A DNA stretch of 10,542 bases from Pseudomonadota bacterium (GTDB lineage Bacteria > Desulfobacterota > Anaeroferrophillalia > Anaeroferrophillales > Tharpellaceae), in NCBI GenBank assembly GCA_015486505.1, contig WFRP01000047.1, forward strand, positions 1 through 10,542, in the 5' to 3' direction. Positions 5,520 through 10,542 of the stretch are shown in pieces. Made by a program: the position numbers and the translations under genes. Positions within the stretch are counted from its first letter, which is position 1; each line of letters opens with the position of its first letter. Under the pieces are notes generated by a model, which was not told where the DNA came from, did no database searches, and saw only the letters and a list, made by a program, of their open reading frames with translations.

Positions 5520-6389
5520 CTAAGCCAAGGCTTTGACGACGGTTGCACCGATATCGGCCGGGCTTTTGACGACGTGGATGCCGGCCTGGGTCATGGCCGC
5601 CATTTTTTCGGCAGCGGTGCCTTTACCGCCGGCGATAATGGCCCCGGCGTGCCCCATGCGCCGACCCGGAGGGGCGGTCTGGCCGGCGATGAAACCGATG
5701 ACCGGTTTCGTCATTTTATCACTGACGAACCGGGCCGCTTCCTCTTCGGCACTGCCGCCGATTTCACCGATCATAACCACGGCTTCAGTATCGGGGTCGG
5801 CTTCGAAAAGTTCTAAAAGATCAATAAACCGGCTGCCGATAATCGGGTCACCGCCAATCCCGATGCAGGTTGACTGACCGAGACCACGTTCGGTAAGCTG
5901 TTTTACCGCTTCATAGGTCAGGGTGCCGCTGCGGGAGATGACCCCGACTTTTCCGGCCTTATGGATAAAACCCGGCATAATCCCGACTTTGGCGGCATCC
6001 GGAGTGATAATTCCGGGGCAGTTAGGGCCGATCATCCGGGCTTTTTTACCTTTCATAAAGGCTTTGACTTTCAGCATATCAAGGGTCGGAATCCCTTCAG
6101 TGATACAGACCACCAGCTCAATCCCGGCATCCACCGCTTCCATAATCGCGTCCGCCGCGAACGGCGGCGGCACAAAAATCAGCGAGACATTGGCCCCGGT
6201 CGTCGCAACTGCATCAGCAACCGTATTGAAAACCGGCACCTCATCCATCTTTTGTCCGCCCTTGCCCGGGGTCACTCCGGCAACGACCTGGGTTCCGTAA
6301 AGAATACACTGCTGGGCGTGAAACATGCCCTCGCTGCCGGTAATCCCCTGGACGACGATTTTACTGTTTTTATCAACTAAAATAGACAT
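5520..6389 (-). CDS. sucD: Succinyl-CoA synthetase alpha subunit (SucD)
   Basis: Subunit of succinate-CoA ligase, which interconverts succinyl-CoA and succinate with nucleotide triphosphate formation. The 289-aa length is typical. Visible motifs are the CoA-binding GITGSEG (15-21), GPNCPGI (121-127) and GHAGAIIAGG (246-255), with the phosphorylated active-site histidine H247. It is the last gene of the minus-strand operon, 29 bp after sucC, with AAGGAG a few bases before the ATG. A strong bidirectional terminator follows at 5436-5469. In this setting the enzyme feeds or drains the succinate pool used by FrdAB, in a TCA-type or succinate-propionate pathway; the direction cannot be told from sequence. 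Confidence 0.98.
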   Translation of the reverse strand: MSILVDKNSKIVVQGITGSEGMFHAQQCILYGTQVVAGVTPGKGGQKMDEVPVFNTVADAVATTGANVSLIFVPPPFAADAIMEAVDAGIELVVCITEGIPTLDMLKVKAFMKGKKARMIGPNCPGIITPDAAKVGIMPGFIHKAGKVGVISRSGTLTYEAVKQLTERGLGQSTCIGIGGDPIIGSRFIDLLELFEADPDTEAVVMIGEIGGSAEEEAARFVSDKMTKPVIGFIAGQTAPPGRRMGHAGAIIAGGKGTAAEKMAAMTQAGIHVVKSPADIGATVVKALA

Positions 6390-6418
6390 TACTATCTCCT
6401 TAAAAATTCACTCTTGAT

Positions 6419-7582
6419 CTATTTGAATGAGGCCACAACTTTCTCAGCCGCATCGGCAAGGCCGCGGGCAACTGTCATTTCGATACCGGAATCCTCAAGA
6501 ATCCTGGCCGCCTCTTCGGCATTGGTACCTTCAAGCCGCACGACCAGAGGCACCTTGATATCGACCATTTTAGTCGCCTCGATAATCCCGTTGGCAATCC
6601 GGTCGCAACGAACAATCCCGCCGAAGATATTGACAAGCACCGCTTTAACATTGGCATCGGAAAGGATAATCCGGAAAGCATTGGCCACAGCTTCGGCATT
6701 GGCACTGCCGCCGACATCAAGAAAGTTGGCCGGTTCAGCCCCGGCAAGTTTGATGATATCCATGGTCGCCATCGCCAGTCCGGCGCCATTAACCATACAA
6801 CCGACTTCACCATCAAGTTTAATGTAGTTCAAACCGAATTTGGAAGCTTCAATCTCCAAAGGTTCCTCTTCGTCGAGATCCCTTAATTCGGGCCAGACAT
6901 TTTTATGCCGATATGCGGCATTATCATCGAAGTTAACCTTGGCATCCAGTGCCAGAACCCGACCGTCACCGGTCTCAACCAGCGGATTGATCTCAACCAT
7001 CGAGCAATCCTGAGCTACGAAAACTTTATAGAGATTCATAAAAAGAGCGCTCGCCTGACGCACGACTTTTCCCGTAAAGCCGAGACCGTAAGCAATTTTC
7101 GTCGCCTGGAACGACTGCAAACCGAGAGCGGGATCGATAAACTCCTTGATAATTTTCTCCGGAGTTTCGGCCGCGACCTTCTCAATCTCCATGCCGCCTT
7201 CGGTACTCGCCATAATTACCGGGCACTCTCTGGACCGGTCAACGACAATCCCGAAATAGTACTCTTTTTTAATGTCCATCCCCTCTTCGATCAGAAGACG
7301 CTGAACTTTTTTCCCTTCCGGACCGGTCTGATGGGTTACCAGCTGCATTCCTAAAATCTCACCGGCGACCTGTTTTGCCTCGGCAAGACCATTAACCACC
7401 TTGACGCCGCCGCCTTTACCGCGGCCGCCGGCATGAATCTGAGCTTTAACCACCACGGTGCCGCCGCCGAGTTCATTAACTGCCGCTTCGACCTGATCAA
7501 GATCAAAAACCGGAACTCCCTGAGGCACTGAAACACCCGCTTCCTGCAGCAGAGCCTTGGCCTGATATTCATGAATTTTCAT
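6419..7582 (-). CDS. sucC: Succinyl-CoA synthetase beta subunit (SucC)
   Basis: ATP-grasp subunit of succinate-CoA ligase, partner of SucD. The 387-aa length is typical. The N-terminus MKIHEYQAKALL is diagnostic. The nucleotide-binding GGRGKGGGVK lies at 52-61, the Mg-binding region MVEINPL at 195-201, and the C-terminal phosphate-loop region NIFGGIVRCD at 318-327. The start ATG has AGGAG 5 nt upstream. It begins 29 bp after frdA and ends 29 bp before sucD, consistent with one transcript. Nucleotide preference (ATP or GTP) cannot be decided by eye. Nothing in it is unusual. Confidence 0.98.
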   Translation of the reverse strand: MKIHEYQAKALLQEAGVSVPQGVPVFDLDQVEAAVNELGGGTVVVKAQIHAGGRGKGGGVKVVNGLAEAKQVAGEILGMQLVTHQTGPEGKKVQRLLIEEGMDIKKEYYFGIVVDRSRECPVIMASTEGGMEIEKVAAETPEKIIKEFIDPALGLQSFQATKIAYGLGFTGKVVRQASALFMNLYKVFVAQDCSMVEINPLVETGDGRVLALDAKVNFDDNAAYRHKNVWPELRDLDEEEPLEIEASKFGLNYIKLDGEVGCMVNGAGLAMATMDIIKLAGAEPANFLDVGGSANAEAVANAFRIILSDANVKAVLVNIFGGIVRCDRIANGIIEATKMVDIKVPLVVRLEGTNAEEAARILEDSGIEMTVARGLADAAEKVVASFK

Positions 7583-7611
7583 CGTAACTCCTGATAATTG
7601 ATTTATAAAGA

Positions 7612-9291
7612 TTAAGCACGAATGCCGCCCTGATAATGCGTCGTCAACTGTTTTTCCATGACCTCTTCGCGGGTGTAGTTGGGTAGAACCATCGGCGCGA
7701 CCTGGTCGGTTTCAATCCCGGCCTCCTTGAGTTCCTTGTGGTAGGCATCAACATGGTCCATATTAAGTTCGCCGACTTCGCCGTCATACTCATTGGCATA
7801 GGCGGCGGCGCTGATTCCGGCGCGGCGGCCGAAAACCGTAATATCGAGCAGTGAATTACCCATCAACCGATTTTCACCGTGAACCCCGCCGGTGGCCTCG
7901 CCCGCGGCAAAGAGCCCGTCAACATTAGTGGCGCTGTTATCGCGAATCGTCAGGCCGCCGTTTTGATAATGCAGGGTCGGATAGACCAGCATCGGCACCT
8001 TGGAGATATCGATACCGTAGCGCATAAACTGGATATGCTTGGCCGGCAGCTCACGTTTAACCGCGCCCTCACCTTCCAGAACCTCAATCATCGGTGAATC
8101 AAGCCAGACGCCGACCCGGCCGGTAGCGGTAACAATCCCGTTACCGCGCTCCATACATTCGCGAATAATACAGGCCGACTCAACATCACGCGGTTCGCGT
8201 TCAAAAACAAACTGCTCACCTTTGATATTAAGGAGATTAGCGCCTAAGCCCCGGACCTTCTCGGTAATCAACAGGCCGATATTCTGCTCCGGGAACGCGA
8301 CTCCGGTGGGATGGTACTGGGTCGAATGCATAAACGCCAGCGGCACTCCGGCCCGGTAGCCCATAACCAGGCCGTCAGCGGTGGCCCCGTAATGGTTGGT
8401 GGTGGCAAAACCCTGAATATGGAGACGGCCGTAACCGCCGGTGGCAATGACCACAGATTTGGCTTTAACGACAAAATACTCTTCGGTCTCCATATTGTAG
8501 AAGAGGGCGCCACCGGCGCGGCCCTGACTGTCTTTCAAGATCTCGACCGCGGCCGAAAATTCGATTACCTTGATATCGGCGGCCCGGTTCCGGGATTCAT
8601 CCCGCAAAACCCGCATGATCGCCGAGCCGGTCATATCGCCGGAAGAGTGCATCCGTTTGCGGCAGGTGCCGCCGCCGTGACGTACGCGCAGACGGCCGTC
8701 CGGATTTTTATCAAACATCAAACCTAAACGCTCGAGCCATTCGATTACCAGCGGAGCGTCATTGGTTAAAGCCGCCACCAGTTCCGGGGTATTGGTAAAG
8801 TGGCCGCCGCCGATAACATCAAGATAGTGATAGTAAGGCGAGTCAACCTCCTGCGAGGCCCCCTGAATCCCGCCCTCGGCCATAACCGTATTGGCATCGC
8901 CGTGACGCAGTTTGGTCGCCAGCACCACTTTACAACCGTTTTCCTGGGCCATCAGGGCCGCCGAAGTTCCGGCTCCGCCGCCGCCGATAACAAGAACATC
9001 GGTTTTATGCTCGGTCAGTTTTTCAAGTTCGGCGCTGGAAACCAGCAGCCGGGCTCTGGCTTCGAGAACATCAACAAATTCATCGGGATAGTTCTCCCCC
9101 TTGCTGGGTCCGACCTTAACATCGCGACGACCGTCGGGTTTGTAATCGGGATGAAACTTGTTTAAGACCTCTTCACGCCCGGCCAGAGTCAAAGCTTCAA
9201 AATCAACCCCTTTACGGCTGCGTTCAAGTCTTTCCGGTCGGCTGGCCTCAACCCTTTTAATCAAATCCAGCATTTCAGGTGTGTAACCCAT
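7612..9291 (-). CDS. frdA: Fumarate reductase/succinate dehydrogenase flavoprotein with N-terminal extension
   Basis: Flavoprotein of the succinate dehydrogenase/fumarate reductase family, 559 aa. About 97 extra residues precede the FAD motif GGGGAG (103-108). Active-site residues are present: H327 (QYHPTG), T343-E344, R368 (PRDVES), H441 (PTLHY) and R475 (ENRLMGNSLL). The segment that carries the FAD-linking histidine in E. coli FrdA/SdhA (HTV before the AEGG region) reads NTVMAEGG here, with N134 in that place, so FAD is probably not covalently bound. The gene lies 50 bp after frdB and 29 bp before sucC; AGAGG precedes the ATG. Direction of catalysis is open: Frd, Sdh or a thiol:fumarate reductase-like enzyme are all possible. 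L-aspartate oxidase is less likely given the iron-sulfur partner next door. Confidence 0.9.
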   Translation of the reverse strand: MGYTPEMLDLIKRVEASRPERLERSRKGVDFEALTLAGREEVLNKFHPDYKPDGRRDVKVGPSKGENYPDEFVDVLEARARLLVSSAELEKLTEHKTDVLVIGGGGAGTSAALMAQENGCKVVLATKLRHGDANTVMAEGGIQGASQEVDSPYYHYLDVIGGGHFTNTPELVAALTNDAPLVIEWLERLGLMFDKNPDGRLRVRHGGGTCRKRMHSSGDMTGSAIMRVLRDESRNRAADIKVIEFSAAVEILKDSQGRAGGALFYNMETEEYFVVKAKSVVIATGGYGRLHIQGFATTNHYGATADGLVMGYRAGVPLAFMHSTQYHPTGVAFPEQNIGLLITEKVRGLGANLLNIKGEQFVFEREPRDVESACIIRECMERGNGIVTATGRVGVWLDSPMIEVLEGEGAVKRELPAKHIQFMRYGIDISKVPMLVYPTLHYQNGGLTIRDNSATNVDGLFAAGEATGGVHGENRLMGNSLLDITVFGRRAGISAAAYANEYDGEVGELNMDHVDAYHKELKEAGIETDQVAPMVLPNYTREEVMEKQLTTHYQGGIRA

Positions 9292-9341
9292 GATTAAACC
9301 TCTATCTCTTATATATATTTACGAACGATTATTTTTTTATC

Positions 9342-10118
9342 CTACAGATACTGTTTCTCTTCCGGCTGCCAGTCATGGCTGTCCTGGGGCTCCATTTCCC
9401 GGGCGACATAGAGCTTACGCAGACCATCTTCATCCATGGCCACCAGATCCTTGAGCATCGTCTCAAATTTACCGGCTTTAATATTCTCAACCCGGGGCTG
9501 CAGATGCTCCGCCCGGGGGACCTGGTATTTCGCGTGCAGCCGCCGACAGAGCTGAGCCAGATGAAAATGCTGGATCTGGGCCGGACAGCGGGAGGAGCAG
9601 AGGCCGCACTGAATACAGTCAAATGAGAGCCGCGCCGCTTTGGCGATATCACCGCGCATCGCGGCGTTGACATACTCCATAACCTCGATATCCATCGGAC
9701 AGGATTTAGTGCAGGTGTTACAGGCCACACACTTCATCACTTCCGGATAGAGCTGCATGATGGTTTCCGCCGAAGCATCAACCTTCTCAATATCGTAAAC
9801 CGCCCGGTTCGCGGGGAAAAACGGCATCTGGGTCAGATACATATTCTCCTGCACCACGGTCTGACAGGCAAGACAGAAATTGAGCTTGTAATCACCCGCA
9901 ATCCTGTAGACCGTCGGACAGGCGCCGCAGATCCCGCCGCGACAGCCGCAGGAGCGGACAAACTGATAACCGGCATACTCGATCGCTTTCTGGATCGTCA
10001 TGGTTTCCGGTACTTTATACTGCTTACCCATAATGTAGATCGGCACCAGTTTGGTGCCTTCCGGCAGAATCGCCCGGTCGCCGGTTGCTACCCTGATCTC
10101 TTTTTTTGCCTCACTCAT
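9342..10118 (-). CDS. frdB: Fumarate reductase/succinate dehydrogenase-like iron-sulfur subunit
   Basis: The 258-aa electron-transfer partner of FrdA. An N-terminal [2Fe-2S] domain has CGCRGGICGAC (C57, C59, C64, C67) plus C82 and C85. Two ferredoxin-type motifs follow: CVACNTCTKSCP (C130, C133, C136, C140) and CIQCGLCSSRCP (C168, C171, C174, C178). Both have four cysteines, suggesting two [4Fe-4S] clusters rather than the usual [4Fe-4S] plus [3Fe-4S]. That pattern is closer to TfrB-like or heterodisulfide reductase-type subunits. No membrane-anchor gene (frdC/sdhC) lies between it and the repeat upstream, so the complex may be soluble or its anchor may be elsewhere. It is the first gene of the operon, with AGGAGG 9 nt before the ATG. 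The symbol is by analogy. Confidence 0.85.
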   Translation of the reverse strand: MSEAKKEIRVATGDRAILPEGTKLVPIYIMGKQYKVPETMTIQKAIEYAGYQFVRSCGCRGGICGACPTVYRIAGDYKLNFCLACQTVVQENMYLTQMPFFPANRAVYDIEKVDASAETIMQLYPEVMKCVACNTCTKSCPMDIEVMEYVNAAMRGDIAKAARLSFDCIQCGLCSSRCPAQIQHFHLAQLCRRLHAKYQVPRAEHLQPRVENIKAGKFETMLKDLVAMDEDGLRKLYVAREMEPQDSHDWQPEEKQYL

Positions 10119-10156
10119 GGCAATCTTCCTCCTGACGGAATAACTTGCTTACTGAA

Positions 10157-10185
10157 ATATCAAACTTTTTATTGTTAAATCTCAA
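10157..10185 (-). promoter_or_regulatory. Candidate promoter of the frdBA-sucCD operon
   Basis: On the minus strand TTGAGA (10180-10185) and TGATAT (10157-10162) have 17-bp spacing, about 40 bp upstream of the frdB ATG. The region is AT-rich, so the match is tentative. Confidence 0.35.
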
Positions 10186-10260
10186 CTTTCTGATTTAATA
10201 TAACCCATTGATTTATAAGCTTATTTTCTGCCTTATAGCAATGATATTTTTATAATGTCT

Positions 10261-10336
10261 CCCGCAAAGGCGCAAAGGGTTTCAAGAAATATTGCCCCGT
10301 TTTTCGGTTTTCTTGGCGCCTTTGCGTCTTTGCGGG
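10261..10336. repeat. Imperfect palindrome with CTTTGCG/CGCAAAG units
   Basis: Arms 10261-10289 and 10309-10336 pair along most of their length and contain tandem CGCAAAG-type units. It is the sister type of the palindrome at 4497-4572. It separates the frd promoter from repeat copy D. Short frames through it are artefacts. Together with copy D and the promoter it accounts for the gene-free stretch 10119-10542. Confidence 0.75.
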
Positions 10337-10369
10337 CAACCATAACTGCTCGAATATATGATAAAATAT

Positions 10370-10520
10370 CTAATGCGGAAACAATCCCGCAACCCAAACA
10401 GGGCCTTGCGACCCGCACCCAGGGGCACTTCCGCTGGTCGCAAATAAGTACTCTTATCAGAACATTTTCTGATTATTAAATCTTGTTTTTTGGTACAGAA
10501 AATAACCTGTAAGGTACTAA
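10370..10520 (-). repeat. TTAG structured repeat, copy D (period 147 bp, longest form)
   Basis: This unit lies between CTAA cores at 10370-10373 and 10517-10520 and contains both optional inserts (13 and 25 nt). In it the GC insert forms a perfect 8-bp stem TTGCGACC / GGTCGCAA. The flank beyond its outer core (TTAGATATTTTATC on the minus strand) lacks the AAAAAGACCGG hairpin seen beside copies B and C. Confidence 0.9.
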
Positions 10521-10542
10521 TGCGGGAACAAATCCCGCAACC
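10517..10542 (-). repeat. Partial tandem unit of the TTAG repeat at the right window edge
   Basis: It starts CTAATGCGGGAACA straight after copy D, sharing the core at 10517-10520, and is cut by the window end. By analogy with copies A to C, a minus-strand gene is expected to terminate beyond the edge. Confidence 0.85.

Noticed and set aside
10233..10418. Short frames through the palindrome at 10261-10336
   Set aside because: They read the tandem palindrome units and repeat copy D on both strands; there is no ribosome-binding site or recognisable domain.
24..10520. CRISPR array
   Set aside because: The repeats are 110-147 bp, scattered over 10 kb in both orientations and without regular spacers.

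Overview
The window looks like a chromosomal segment of an anaerobic deltaproteobacterium (Desulfobacterota), perhaps a sulfate reducer or a relative. This rests on protein resemblance recalled without any search. The signs are a Tat-exported group 1 [NiFe] hydrogenase of the kind found in sulfate reducers, and a soluble-looking fumarate reductase/succinate dehydrogenase pair placed directly upstream of succinyl-CoA synthetase. The genome is rich in small dispersed repeats.

Layout. Positions 1-150 hold one full and one partial copy of a structured repeat. The hydrogenase large (147-1820) and small (1826-3037) subunit genes follow, both on the minus strand, with a promoter region to about 3220. 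From about 3226 to 5469 lies an accessory island. It is bracketed by two inverted copies of the repeat (3266-3403 and 5316-5429), each with a terminator-like hairpin on its outer side. Inside are two toxin-antitoxin modules. One is dead, a UPF0175-type antitoxin plus a PIN toxin (minus strand, 3407-4405). The PIN gene carries a frameshift, two stop codons and a 239-bp IS66-like miniature element with a perfect 8-bp target duplication. The other module is intact, an RHH antitoxin plus a RelE/ParE-family toxin (plus strand, 4841-5319). A four-gene minus-strand operon then occupies 5520-10118: frdB, frdA, sucC, sucD in transcription order. Upstream of it are a hairpin repeat (10261-10336) and another full plus partial copy of the structured repeat (10370-10542).

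Metabolism. The hydrogenase would oxidise H2 outside the cytoplasmic membrane. FrdAB interconverts succinate and fumarate, and SucCD interconverts succinyl-CoA and succinate with nucleotide phosphorylation. No membrane anchor subunit for FrdAB and no cytochrome b for the hydrogenase are visible here.

Most notable signal. The 110-147 bp repeat is placed in a patterned way. At two genes its terminal TTAG supplies or overlaps the TAG stop codon (hydrogenase large subunit, RelE-like toxin), and at a third it begins 3 bp after the stop (PIN pseudogene). Its orientation to the gene is the same each time. Its first half folds as an imperfect hairpin with bulged bases. The four complete copies show all four combinations of two optional inserts (13 and 25 nt). 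Copies at both window edges are joined head to tail through a shared CTAA/TTAG core. This looks like a mobile, structured 3'-end element superficially reminiscent of integron attC sites, though it lacks their consensus. I do not recognise the family.
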